Positions 9,301 through 17,566 of a stretch of DNA of 64,000 bases are shown one piece after another (positions within the stretch are counted from its first letter, which is position 1; each line of letters starts with the position of its first letter). The notes under the pieces are model-generated. The model was not told the DNA's origin, made no database searches, and saw nothing but the letters and a program-made list of their open reading frames with translations. A program made the position numbers and the translations under genes. Origin of the DNA: an uncultured Sphingobium sp. (GTDB taxonomy: Bacteria > Pseudomonadota > Alphaproteobacteria > Sphingomonadales > Sphingomonadaceae); contig CAMPHJ010000003.1 of NCBI GenBank assembly GCA_946885845.1, forward strand, positions 62,001 to 126,000, given 5' to 3'.

Positions 9301-9328
9301 GGGCGGCTCTTTTGGGCCGCCCTTTTTC
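9301..9328 (+). terminator. Rho-independent terminator of clpA
   Basis: GGGCGGC (9301-9307) pairs with GCCGCCC (9316-9322) around an 8-nt loop and is followed by TTTTTCTT, 29 nt after the clpA stop. Confidence 0.9.
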
Positions 9329-9433
9329 TTGTCCACTCGGCACGGCAGCGGGGCCGTTCGATATGGCGCGAGCCATTGGAATACCGCGATACCAGCTGAT
9401 AAGGTGCCCGCCCTACAGCCGTGGAGACTATCG

Positions 9434-10063
9434 ATGGCAGACGAAATCATCTTCTACACCAATCCCATGTCGCGCGGGCAGATCGCCCGCTGGATGCTGG
9501 AGGAAGTGGGGCAGCCCTATCGGGCCATCATTCTCGATTACGACACGACGATGAAGGCCGCCGACTATCTGGCCATCAACCCTATGGGCAAGGTTCCAGC
9601 CATCCAGCACAGGGGTAAGACCGTCACCGAAGCCGCCGCCATTTGCGCCTATCTGGCCGACGCCTTCCCCGCTGTGGGGCTGGCCCCGCCCACTGACCAG
9701 CGCGCCGACTATTATCGCTGGCTGTTCTTCGCAGCCGGGCCGGTGGAAGCAGCCGTATCCAACAAGGCGCTTGGCCTCGTCGTGCCCCCAGAGCGGGAGA
9801 GATCGATTGGCTACGGCAATTATGACCAGACCATCGATACACTGGAACAGGCCGTATCAGCTGGTCCATGGATATGCGGCGGTCAATTCACGGCAGCCGA
9901 CGTCTATGTCGGGGCGCAGGTCGACTGGGGCCTGTCCTTCGGCACCATAGCGAGCCGCCCCGCCTTCGAAGCCTATGCCGCCCGCATAAGGGATCGCCCG
10001 GCCTACAAGCGGCAGAAGGAAATCGACAACGCCCTGATCACGCAAATGCAACAGCCCACATAA
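9434..10063 (+). CDS. Glutathione S-transferase family protein
   Basis: The 209-residue protein has an N-terminal thioredoxin-like domain (ADEIIFYTNPMSRGQIARWMLEEVG, then AINPMGKVPAIQHRGKTVTEAAAICAYLADAFP) and an all-helical C-terminal domain with GGQFTAADVYVGAQVDW. Catalysis, if any, would involve Ser or Tyr near residues 8-13. The frame extends upstream, but the ATG at 9434 has GTGGAGA ahead and matches the domain edge. The substrate is unknown. It converges on the Bax-inhibitor gene through a shared terminator. Confidence 0.88.
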   Translation: MADEIIFYTNPMSRGQIARWMLEEVGQPYRAIILDYDTTMKAADYLAINPMGKVPAIQHRGKTVTEAAAICAYLADAFPAVGLAPPTDQRADYYRWLFFAAGPVEAAVSNKALGLVVPPERERSIGYGNYDQTIDTLEQAVSAGPWICGGQFTAADVYVGAQVDWGLSFGTIASRPAFEAYAARIRDRPAYKRQKEIDNALITQMQQPT

Positions 10064-10065
10064 GG

Positions 10066-10098
10066 AAAAGGCCCGGCAGTTTGCACCGCCGGGCCTTT
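10066..10098. terminator. Bidirectional terminator between GST and BI-1 genes
   Basis: AAAGGCCCGGC and GCCGGGCCTTT form an 11-bp stem, A-rich on the left and T-rich on the right, so it can end both converging transcripts. Confidence 0.85.
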
Positions 10099-10122
10099 CG
10101 GCTTCAGTCCACTGTCAGGCGA

Positions 10123-10866
10123 TCATTCGCGATTGCCCATGAAGCGCAGCAGGAACATGAACATGTTGATGAAGTCGAGATACAGGCTCAACGCCCCCAT
10201 AACGACCGACTTGCCCATCATGTCCGTTCCCGCGACCTGGGCATAGATGCTCTTGATCTTCTGCGTATCGTAAGCGGTCAGGCCAGCGAACAGCAGGACG
10301 CCGATGAAGCTGACCACCATGTCCATCACGCCCGACTGCAGGAACAGGTTGATCACCATCGCAACCAGCAGGCCGACCACGCCCATGATCAGGAAGGTGC
10401 CAAAACCCGACAAATCCTTCTTAGTCGTATAACCCCACAGGCTGAGGCCTGCGAACGCCGCCGCCGTGGCAAAGAATGTCTGCGCGATCGACGCCTGGGT
10501 ATACATCAGGAAGATGGACGACAGCGACAGCCCCATCACCGCCGCATAGGCCCAGTAAATGGCCTGTGCCGCAGGTGTCGATAGCTTGCCGATGCCAAAG
10601 CTCAACACCATCACGAACAGCAATGGCGAGAACATGATGACATATTTCAATATGCCGGGCTGCAACAGTATCTGAGCAGCGGGCGAGTTCATCCCGCCCC
10701 ATGAAAACAGCAATGCGACGATGCCGGTCAACAGCACGCCGCTGGACATATAATTATAGACTGACAGCATGTAGCTGCGCAGGCCAGCGTCGTACGCCTC
10801 CCCTCGCGCTACAGTCGTGCCGCCAAAGCTCGCCATGTCGGAGCGGGGATCGGACCAATTGGCCAT
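10123..10866 (-). CDS. Bax inhibitor-1/YccA family membrane protein
   Basis: The 247-residue integral membrane protein has seven hydrophobic segments, starting at about residue 35 (YMSSGVLLTGIVALLFSW), and the BI-1 features GLSLSSIF and the C-terminal LYLDFINMFMFLLRFMGN with its conserved Asp. Members form pH-sensitive ion-conducting channels, and YccA relatives modulate FtsH proteolysis; ftsH lies 39 kb away in this window. The ATG at 10866 has GAAGGAGA upstream. A good sigma-70 promoter lies at 10908-10936. The gene is monocistronic. Confidence 0.93.
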   Translation of the reverse strand: MANWSDPRSDMASFGGTTVARGEAYDAGLRSYMLSVYNYMSSGVLLTGIVALLFSWGGMNSPAAQILLQPGILKYVIMFSPLLFVMVLSFGIGKLSTPAAQAIYWAYAAVMGLSLSSIFLMYTQASIAQTFFATAAAFAGLSLWGYTTKKDLSGFGTFLIMGVVGLLVAMVINLFLQSGVMDMVVSFIGVLLFAGLTAYDTQKIKSIYAQVAGTDMMGKSVVMGALSLYLDFINMFMFLLRFMGNRE

Positions 10867-10907
10867 GGGAAAATCTCCTTCGCCGACGCTCTTCCGCCGG
10901 TGACTCT

Positions 10908-10936
10908 ATTATCGGCATATACGGCCATTAATTCAA
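10908..10936 (-). promoter_or_regulatory. Sigma-70 promoter of the Bax-inhibitor gene
   Basis: On the minus strand: TTGAAT (10931-10936), a 17-nt spacer and GATAAT (10908-10913), 42 nt upstream of the ATG. This is the best housekeeping-type promoter I found in the window. Confidence 0.65.
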
Positions 10937-10977
10937 GCGTAGAGCGCAATGCTGACTCGACGCGGCTACTATCCTAT

Positions 10978-11541
10978 ATGACGGACATGCATCGGCTGTT
11001 TATCGCCATTCGTCCGCCTGCTGAAATCCGTGCGAGACTGCTTGCCCTATCCGGCAAAATAGCTGGAGCGCGGTGGCAGGATGACATGCAGTTGCACCTC
11101 ACCCTGCGTTTCGTTGGGGAAGTCGACCCGCATCAGGCGCAAGACCTCGCCGACGCGCTGGCCCTGGTCAATTTCACTCCCTTCACCATCGCACTCTCCG
11201 GCTTGGGGGAGTTTGAACGAAAGGGCCGGGTCGATACGATCTGGGCAGGCGTCCAACCGCGCGACGCCCTTACTCAATTGCATCAAAAGGTCGATCGCGC
11301 CTGCGTTCTGGCGGGATTGACTGCGGAAGAACGCGCCTATCTGCCCCACATCACCTTGGCCCGCCTCAGCCGCGGAGCCGGATCCACGCGAGCCTTTCTC
11401 GAACAAAATGCCGGTCTGTCCAGCCCACCCTTTCTGATCGACAGGTTCGGACTTTTCGAAAGCCATCTGGGTCAATCAGGCGCGATCTATCATCAGGCGG
11501 CGATCTACCACGCCGTGCCCCAAAGCCCAGAGGCGATATAG
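10978..11541 (+). CDS. thpR: RNA 2',3'-cyclic phosphodiesterase ThpR
   Basis: This 2H phosphoesterase has both signature motifs, HLTLRF (about residues 39-44) and HITLAR (about residue 124), that place two catalytic histidines in the cleft. The family opens 2',3'-cyclic phosphates on RNA and was first described as a 2'-5' RNA ligase. The product is 187 residues from the ATG at 10978, or 184 from the ATG at 10987; the N-terminus MHRLFIAIRPP is conserved, so both are possible. It diverges from the BI-1 gene and converges with sodC with only 11 nt between stops. Confidence 0.93.
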   Translation: MTDMHRLFIAIRPPAEIRARLLALSGKIAGARWQDDMQLHLTLRFVGEVDPHQAQDLADALALVNFTPFTIALSGLGEFERKGRVDTIWAGVQPRDALTQLHQKVDRACVLAGLTAEERAYLPHITLARLSRGAGSTRAFLEQNAGLSSPPFLIDRFGLFESHLGQSGAIYHQAAIYHAVPQSPEAI

Positions 11542-11552
11542 GCCCGCGAAAC

Positions 11553-12098
11553 TCAGCCGCCGAAAATCACCCCGCACGCCACCCGTCCGCCAGCATTTCC
11601 CGCTGGGTCAGACTTATTGTCATCGGCCTGCGCGTGGATCACGATGGCCGCGCCGTCGGCATCCAGCATTGGCATGGCGCCATTGTTCAGCCTGGCGGTC
11701 GGTATGACATATTCCATCTGGCCCGAACCATCGGCCCCGGCGATCATATTGGGCATGTCGCCCATATGCATGCCTGCCGGATTGTCCTTGCCATGCTGTC
11801 GATTGCCGGGATTCCAATGTCCTCCTGCGCTGGTAAAATCGGGCGGAGTGCAACTGCCCGTCCCGTGGATATGGACTGCGTGCATGCCCGGCGTCAGCCC
11901 CCTGGCATCGACCATTATGTGCAGACCGTCGGGCGCCTCCGTCATCTTGGCCTCTCCACGGGACGACCCGTCCGCCGCCAACAACACAGCCGCAGCGGAA
12001 GTGGATGCCGTGCCATCAACACGCTCATCCTGAGTGGTCGCACAGCCAGTCAGCATCGCCGACACCGACAAGGTCACGGCAAGGATGGAATGTCTCAT
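11553..12098 (-). CDS. sodC: Superoxide dismutase [Cu-Zn], lipoprotein
   Basis: SodC converts superoxide to peroxide in the periplasm. The 181-residue precursor starts with a lipoprotein signal (lipobox LTGC, Cys19), then carries the Cu/Zn ligands in order: HAVHIHGTGSCTPPDF (Cu His pair and first disulfide Cys), SAGGHWNP, KDNPAGMHMGDMPN (Zn site), and the C-terminal IVIHAQADD with RVACGVI closing the disulfide. GGAG lies about 11 nt upstream of the ATG. Lipid anchoring suggests an outer-membrane location. Confidence 0.93.
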   Translation of the reverse strand: MRHSILAVTLSVSAMLTGCATTQDERVDGTASTSAAAVLLAADGSSRGEAKMTEAPDGLHIMVDARGLTPGMHAVHIHGTGSCTPPDFTSAGGHWNPGNRQHGKDNPAGMHMGDMPNMIAGADGSGQMEYVIPTARLNNGAMPMLDADGAAIVIHAQADDNKSDPAGNAGGRVACGVIFGG

Positions 12099-12316
12099 GA
12101 TGGGCTGGGCTCCAGGTTGATGAACATGTTGGGCAAACGCGACCGGGGCTGCTTTTGTTGCGTATCCATCATGATTACGCGAAATCGACGCTGATTGCGC
12201 ATCGCGAAGCGTAACGACAGATACAAATCCGCCTCAACGGCTGGCAATATCTCAAACAGCAGCAGGCTTGGACAGACCCCGCAACGCTGAATTCATTTTC
12301 AACAGCCGCACGCATG

Positions 12317-12346
12317 GAAAAGGGGCCAGTCTTTCGACCGGCCCCT
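12317..12346 (-). terminator. Terminator of the OmpA-family gene
   Basis: On the minus strand AGGGGCC and GGCCCCT form a 7-bp stem extended by the 12-nt apical region, followed by TTTTCC, 34 nt after the stop at 12380. Confidence 0.75.
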
Positions 12347-12379
12347 CCCATTTCTTCCGTCCCGAAAGACGGAATATTC

Positions 12380-13426
12380 TTACTGACCCGAACCCGGACC
12401 GTAGGTGATTTCCACGCGACGGTTCTGCAGTTCGCGAACGCCGTCGGCGGTTTCGACGCGGGGGTTCGATTCACCGAACGCCTGGGTGGTCATCACGCCG
12501 TCTGAGATACCCTTCGAAGCCATGTAGGCCTTGACGGCATCAGCGCGACGCTGCGACAGACCGACGTTGTACGAGGCCGAACCCGAACGGTCCGCATAAC
12601 CCGCCAGCATGACCTGGGCGCTGCCGCAGTTGCTGTAGGCCGAAACCGCGTTGTCCAGAATGGTGGCGGCGTCAGGCGTGACGTCGGCCTTGTCCCATTC
12701 GAAGAACACGATGTACGGTCCAGGGCTGCACTCAGCGACCGGCGGAGGCGGCGGCGGCGGCGGCGGAGCAGCCGGCTCACCGAAGTTATACGCCAGACCC
12801 AGCAGCAAGCTGTGCGTGCGCAGCTTGGTGTCTACGTCCGCGCCGGCCGGACCAGCGAACGACGTGTTAGCCGCGACCAGGTTGATGTCGTCCTGGTTGA
12901 AGAAGCGATACTTCAACGACACGTCCAGGTTGTTGGTCAGCGGATAACGAACGCCAGCGATCGCCTGCCAAGCGAAGCCAGTGTCGGAATCGTTGACAAC
13001 GTCGTTGGCCAGCTTGGCGCGCGAAACGCCGACACCACCGCCAACAAAGCCCTGCAGGCCGTCGTCAGAACCGAAGTCCAGCAGGCCGTTCAGCATGAAC
13101 GACAGAGCCGAAACCGAACCACCGATGCCGGTCTTGTCCAGGTCAACCTTGGCGCGCTTGTAGCCCGCTTCAGCTTCCAGACGGAAACCGCCGAAGTCAT
13201 AACCGATTACCGCGTCGGCATCCCAGCCCTTGTGGTAGTCGGCAGTGCCGGTGGCACTGGCAACCGGAGCACCGGCTGCATCAAAACCGGGAGAGAAGGT
13301 GATGTCCTGATCTTCGACAATCATGACGCCAGAGTCGATACCGATGTACCAGCTGTCGTCACGCGCCAAGGCCGGAGTGGCCAGGGCACTGGTCGCAAGC
13401 GCAGCCGCGAGGGCAAGCTTCCGCAT
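12380..13426 (-). CDS. OmpA-family outer membrane protein
   Basis: The 348-residue precursor has a signal peptide ending ALATPALA (about residues 1-21), an N-terminal eight-stranded beta-barrel domain, a proline linker (nine consecutive Pro near residue 225), and a C-terminal OmpA/Pal peptidoglycan-binding domain with ILDNAVSAYSNC, GYADRSGSASYNVGLSQRRADAVK and RRVEITYG. It should anchor the outer membrane to peptidoglycan and act as a porin or structural protein. The ATG at 13426 is preferred because GGGGA lies 7 nt upstream and it starts the signal peptide. Confidence 0.95.
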   Translation of the reverse strand: MRKLALAAALATSALATPALARDDSWYIGIDSGVMIVEDQDITFSPGFDAAGAPVASATGTADYHKGWDADAVIGYDFGGFRLEAEAGYKRAKVDLDKTGIGGSVSALSFMLNGLLDFGSDDGLQGFVGGGVGVSRAKLANDVVNDSDTGFAWQAIAGVRYPLTNNLDVSLKYRFFNQDDINLVAANTSFAGPAGADVDTKLRTHSLLLGLAYNFGEPAAPPPPPPPPPVAECSPGPYIVFFEWDKADVTPDAATILDNAVSAYSNCGSAQVMLAGYADRSGSASYNVGLSQRRADAVKAYMASKGISDGVMTTQAFGESNPRVETADGVRELQNRRVEITYGPGSGQ

Positions 13427-13604
13427 TTGGATTCCCCTTTCAAAAGTGTCACGAAGGACTGTGGAAACCATGTATCGGCAAGAAAGTTTCATGGCAAGTC
13501 CACATTTGCCGGAACTGTTGCGTTTTTACATCACCCTTCCCGAACGGCGGGCCGCCAAGGCTAATTGGAAACAGCTCCTCATGTAATAGCACCCGCCCCG
13601 CAAG

Positions 13605-14108
13605 TCACGGCGCGATCAATCCATGGTGCCGCATGGCGGCCAGCATAGCGTTGATACAGCTTCTGGCCTCGCCATCGACAGTTGCGCCGCCAGTTGCATC
13701 AGTAATCGCCGCCACCTGGGTCCCGACCACTCGCACGCCCTCTACATACAGTCCGTCCTCACCTACCCCCCGGTCCTGCCAGACCCCATCCAGATAGTGC
13801 ATGCTATTGGCACGATCGACCACCCATATGGACAATCCGGTGCGCGGCGCGACGAAGCGCCAACCGCCTTCGGTCCAACAGGCAATTGCCTTTTCCCGTC
13901 CGGCCCACGCCCCTGTGGCGGCAGCGGCGACGATCCAGCAATCCCCATCGTCAGGCGTCACCGGCGGGACATTTTCATCGGCGCTTTCAACTTGCCCATG
14001 CAACAGCATGTCGATGCGGGCCAGCGCCTCATTATGGAAAACCTCCTTCTGCGCCTGTCCCGAAAATAGCTGCGGCAATGCCCAGCGGGGGGTAACGTCC
14101 GTCGTCAT
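13605..14108 (-). CDS. DUF2793 domain protein at the distal end of the GTA cluster
   Basis: The 167-residue protein matches DUF2793, found next to phage or GTA tail genes in alphaproteobacteria. Typical segments are RWALPQLFSGQAQKEVFHNEALARID near the N-terminus, a GDCWIV strand, and WAGREKAIACWTEGGWRFVAPR. A role as a tail or fibre accessory protein is inferred from position only. It follows the tail-tip gene by 31 nt on the same strand and is the last gene of the cluster. No terminator is obvious downstream. Confidence 0.85.
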   Translation of the reverse strand: MTTDVTPRWALPQLFSGQAQKEVFHNEALARIDMLLHGQVESADENVPPVTPDDGDCWIVAAAATGAWAGREKAIACWTEGGWRFVAPRTGLSIWVVDRANSMHYLDGVWQDRGVGEDGLYVEGVRVVGTQVAAITDATGGATVDGEARSCINAMLAAMRHHGLIAP

Positions 14109-14139
14109 ATTTCGATTTCCTGTCCCGAACGGTGAAATT

Positions 14140-16341
14140 TCAAAGCGAAAGCGGCAGCCTGGCTGCCCGCCCCATGGCGAATGATCCGATCTGCCGAATT
14201 TCGACCGTCACATCTCCGCCCCCGTCAGCGGCGATCATGGCCGCGTCATATGTCCAGGCCGGAACCGCCATTTCCACCCGGCGGATAAGGGTGGCGCCGT
14301 CCAGCACCCTGACCTCATATCGCTCGCTTTCCTCCGCCAAAGGAACGTCGGACCCGCTCAGCCATCGCCACCCGGTCCTGCTGCGCCGGGTCCATGTGAC
14401 AGCCCACCCGCCAGCGCCGTCTGGAACGGCCCCGGCATGAACCGGCGACGGCGGAACCAGCGCTTCGCCGCTCACGGTCAGCTCCGTTTCGAATGGCTCC
14501 GCATCGCCCACGCCGATTGCCGCCAGACGAAGCGCCGCGCCGGTTTCGATCCCGCTCTGCGTTGCAAAAGGTTCGACCAGCCGGTCCTCCTCAACCAGCA
14601 GGAAAGGCTCATCGGCTTCATGCCCATCCATCGCCCATTCGGTTCCGCACAGCCCGCGCCGCAATCCGTCCAGGCGGAAACTCAGCGGTCCGGTCTGCAC
14701 CGCGCGTGAAAACTGGATCAGCTCGCGCCCCGCCAGCGCAAGGTTGCGCCCCAGCGACAGGGCCGCCTCATCGGCATCGCCCAATTCCCATTCCGCCGCC
14801 AGCAAGGTGACATGCAGGGAATTGCGCTCATCGATCATCGCCGCGCTGCCCGGCGGCAGCAGTTCGTCCACCTTGCCCATCACGGCGGCAGGCGCGGTTC
14901 GACCCACGGGGGTCGCTTCGCCCGTCGGGCTCATCGCGAACAATGCCGCGCCCCGCCAACCGGCCCCGCCGCTGGCCGCCGCGACGATCACCGGGCTGGT
15001 AGCCAGCCCGTCCCTGATCGACGGCAGGTCAGCCAGCATCAGTGTCGTCGGGCCATGCGGCGCATCTTCCTGCCGCATAACCGTTCCAGATGAAACGCCC
15101 GGCGGCAGCAAGGACTCCCCGCCCGGCACCCGTCGCAGGGTCAGGCGGACCGCCATGGCCTCCCATTCCCGCTCCTCGATCCGCCACCGGCCGGACGCGC
15201 CTTCCACCAGCACGACATCGCCAGCATCGTAACGCAGCGCGTCCCAGCCACAGCGCAACATGATCGTCGAACGTCCAGCCCACGCATGGGCCAGCCGTCG
15301 CGCGGACAGGAATCGCGCCGCACCGCCCGACAGGACCGCTGGCAGGTCAATGCCCTGTTCCACCCTGCCGGGGCCAGGCCGACTTATCCGCTGGACCCCC
15401 GCCTGATAATCCCGCTCCGCATCATAATGGCGCAGTGAAAGCGCTACCGGCACGCCCTCCGCCGCCGCGCCGGACCGCTCCGCCGGGTCCAGCTTCCGCC
15501 CGTTGACGCGCTGGCACAGACCGGCCTTGCGCAATTCGGCCTCTTCCGCACCCTCCTCAGCGATGGTCCCGGCCAGCCGCATACCCCCTGCCCCGTCGAT
15601 AAAGGCAAGGTCGTGCGCCTGCGCCAAAGGCATGATGGCATCGGCGACATCCGTCCCGCCCGCCGCAAAGCCGTCCACTTCGCCCAGGGCCCCGACGCTC
15701 AGCAGGTCGCCGCACAAGTCCCGTGCGATGTAATCAATACCGACCGCCCCATCGTCGGCTTCCACTTCAAAGGTCAGCGACGGTATCCGGTTGCCAAAGT
15801 CCGCCAGTTGCAGGTCCTCGAACACCACATAGGCGATGCCGCGATGCGCGGGCGTGTGCGCCAGCCCCTGCGCGGACGCGATCAGCGGGTCCACCGCCTG
15901 CGCCTCTCCGCCCAGATATACCCGGAAAGCACCCCGTTCCGACTTGAAATCCCCTGCCGCCCCGCGCAACAGATTGCCGTCCGCCCAGATGCGCCGCACC
16001 GCCTTGATCTTGCGCGTCGACAGCGCGACGGCAAAGCTGGATGAATAGCTGTAGCTGGTGACGCTGGGCCGCCCCTTCCCCCCGCCGCTCTTTTTCCGCT
16101 TTTCCTTCAGGTCCGTCGCCCAGATCACCGTGCCCGCGACCCGCATCTTGCCAAAGATCTTCGGCATCTGCGCGCCATAGGTGGATGTCTGGACCTGCAA
16201 ATCGGCCAGCCGCCGCCCTTCCACGCCCTTGGGCTTGAACAGGACCGCCTGGTCCAGGCTGTTGCCGATCAGCCCGCCGATCGCGGCGCCCAATGGCCCG
16301 CCAATCGCCGTGCCCAGCGCCGTCAGCACGATAGTCGCCAT
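14140..16341 (-). CDS. GTA/phage tail-tip protein (Tail_3, RcGTA gp15-like) lacking the TIM barrel
   Basis: The 733-residue protein begins with a glycine-rich hydrophobic segment (7-28, TALGTAIGGPLGAAIGG) and STYGAQMPKIFGKMRVAGTVIWATDL, both typical of RcGTA-type tail-tip proteins. These are followed by the Tail_3-like region. In Rhodobacter capsulatus the gp15 homologue is much larger because a GTA_TIM barrel is inserted; here it is missing, and a TIM-like domain appears on the DUF2460 protein instead. It is expected to sit at the tail tip and contact the recipient envelope. It lies 8 nt after the NlpC/P60 gene. Confidence 0.85.
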   Translation of the reverse strand: MATIVLTALGTAIGGPLGAAIGGLIGNSLDQAVLFKPKGVEGRRLADLQVQTSTYGAQMPKIFGKMRVAGTVIWATDLKEKRKKSGGGKGRPSVTSYSYSSSFAVALSTRKIKAVRRIWADGNLLRGAAGDFKSERGAFRVYLGGEAQAVDPLIASAQGLAHTPAHRGIAYVVFEDLQLADFGNRIPSLTFEVEADDGAVGIDYIARDLCGDLLSVGALGEVDGFAAGGTDVADAIMPLAQAHDLAFIDGAGGMRLAGTIAEEGAEEAELRKAGLCQRVNGRKLDPAERSGAAAEGVPVALSLRHYDAERDYQAGVQRISRPGPGRVEQGIDLPAVLSGGAARFLSARRLAHAWAGRSTIMLRCGWDALRYDAGDVVLVEGASGRWRIEEREWEAMAVRLTLRRVPGGESLLPPGVSSGTVMRQEDAPHGPTTLMLADLPSIRDGLATSPVIVAAASGGAGWRGAALFAMSPTGEATPVGRTAPAAVMGKVDELLPPGSAAMIDERNSLHVTLLAAEWELGDADEAALSLGRNLALAGRELIQFSRAVQTGPLSFRLDGLRRGLCGTEWAMDGHEADEPFLLVEEDRLVEPFATQSGIETGAALRLAAIGVGDAEPFETELTVSGEALVPPSPVHAGAVPDGAGGWAVTWTRRSRTGWRWLSGSDVPLAEESERYEVRVLDGATLIRRVEMAVPAWTYDAAMIAADGGGDVTVEIRQIGSFAMGRAARLPLSL

Positions 16342-16349
16342 CTCTCCTC

Positions 16350-16754
16350 CTATATTGTTCGCCAGTAACCGATCACGGGCCAGGGTGACTCCCCCGGCAT
16401 TTCCACCACGCGCCCCAGTCCCGCGTGGGCATGGACATGGCCGCCGGGCACGACCAGCATCAGATGCAGTTGCAGCGGCCCTGGCCGCACCAGCGCCAGA
16501 TCGCCCGGCTCGCCCTGCGCCACGGCGGCCAATCCCGCCTGCGCCAGCCAGGCGCGGGCCACCCCTTCATTCCCCGACCGCAGCCCATATCCGCGCGGCG
16601 GCGCGACCTGACGCCCGGCCCGCGCGAAAGCCAGCGCCGCCAGCCCCACGCAATCGACGCCCTGCTCCACGCTGCGACCGTGCAGGCGAAAGGGCGCGCC
16701 CACCATGGCGCGCGCCGCGGCGACGATGCGCGCCGCCCCCTCCTCCCCGCTCAT
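16350..16754 (-). CDS. NlpC/P60 family peptidase (RcGTA gp14-like)
   Basis: This 134-residue cysteine peptidase probably cleaves peptidoglycan stem peptides during DNA delivery. The catalytic Cys is in GVDCVGLA (Cys35), followed by the conserved YGLRSG loop and the catalytic His in GGHVHAHAGLG (about residues 106-113). The frame runs on upstream in the overlapping gene, but the ATG at 16754 overlaps the DUF2163 stop as ATGA, and the domain begins right there. It belongs to the baseplate module DUF2460-DUF2163-NlpC/P60-tail tip. Confidence 0.9.
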   Translation of the reverse strand: MSGEEGAARIVAAARAMVGAPFRLHGRSVEQGVDCVGLAALAFARAGRQVAPPRGYGLRSGNEGVARAWLAQAGLAAVAQGEPGDLALVRPGPLQLHLMLVVPGGHVHAHAGLGRVVEMPGESPWPVIGYWRTI

Positions 16755-17566
16755 GCGCCGGGATAGCGGGTCAGCAGGTCGGTGCCCGGCAGATAGGGTT
16801 CGCCCCTGAAGTTCGCCGCATTGGCAAAGCGCGTGGCGCAGCTCTCCAGCTGCCGGTCGCACCCTTCCGTCAGCAGCGCGATCGTCCCGGCCTCCACCGC
16901 AAAATGCGGCGCGTCCGCCAGCGTCAGCCCGTCCTCGCCATTGTCGATGACCGCCTGCACCATTCCGCCATTCGCGCCCGTCAGCCAGCGCAGGCTGCCA
17001 TAGCCATAGGCTCCCGCCGCCAGCCCCGCGACACTCACCACCGCGCCATCCACGCCGGTCACAGTCACGATCCTGCGCCGCCCCGCCATATCGACGCGGC
17101 ACTGCGCATCGCCCAGCTGCGCCCGGCAATCGGGCGACGTCGATGGCGCGACCGGCGCTTTCAACGCGGCCATCGCGCCCACCAGTTCCGCCGTGAAGGC
17201 GCCGCCCCGGCAAGCGACATTGCCGATCTCACCCCGCGCCAGCAGCAGCCACATGGCCCCCGGCTCTTCCCATTCGGTCAAACGCAACTCCAGCGCCGCG
17301 CCGTCCCAGCGCCCGGCCATCAGGTCGCGCTCGCTGATCGCGTCGGCGACCAGGGCGCCCTCCACATCGGTATCGCCGCCTTCCGCCGTGATCCGGCTAT
17401 GGATCGCCGACGGCATCATCCCCGGCGCGGCGCGATAGCGCACATGGCCGATCTCCAGGTCCCGATCATGGCTGGTCAGCCCGATCGTCACCCCGTCGCG
17501 CCGTTCCAGCCGCCAGCAAAAGGCCAGCGTCGCCAGCGGCCTGTCCAGCCCCTCCAGCCCGCTCAT
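16751..17566 (-). CDS. DUF2163 baseplate hub protein (RcGTA gp13-like)
   Basis: The 271-residue protein matches DUF2163. It begins with the LATLAFCWRLERRDGVTIGLTSHDRDLEIG block and has C-terminal cysteines in APSTSPDCRAQLGDAQCRVD and GCDRQLESCATRFANAANFRGEPYLPG that, in the Rhodobacter particle, coordinate an iron-sulfur cluster. It forms the hub under the tail tube. The ATG at 17566 overlaps the DUF2460 stop by 4 nt and its own stop overlaps the NlpC/P60 start, so the baseplate genes are translationally coupled. Confidence 0.9.
   Translation of the reverse strand: MSGLEGLDRPLATLAFCWRLERRDGVTIGLTSHDRDLEIGHVRYRAAPGMMPSAIHSRITAEGGDTDVEGALVADAISERDLMAGRWDGAALELRLTEWEEPGAMWLLLARGEIGNVACRGGAFTAELVGAMAALKAPVAPSTSPDCRAQLGDAQCRVDMAGRRRIVTVTGVDGAVVSVAGLAAGAYGYGSLRWLTGANGGMVQAVIDNGEDGLTLADAPHFAVEAGTIALLTEGCDRQLESCATRFANAANFRGEPYLPGTDLLTRYPGA

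Noticed and set aside
12700..12790. Run of CGG/GGC repeats in the OmpA gene as a simple-sequence regulatory repeat
   Set aside because: It encodes the proline linker between barrel and peptidoglycan-binding domain, which is normal for this family.
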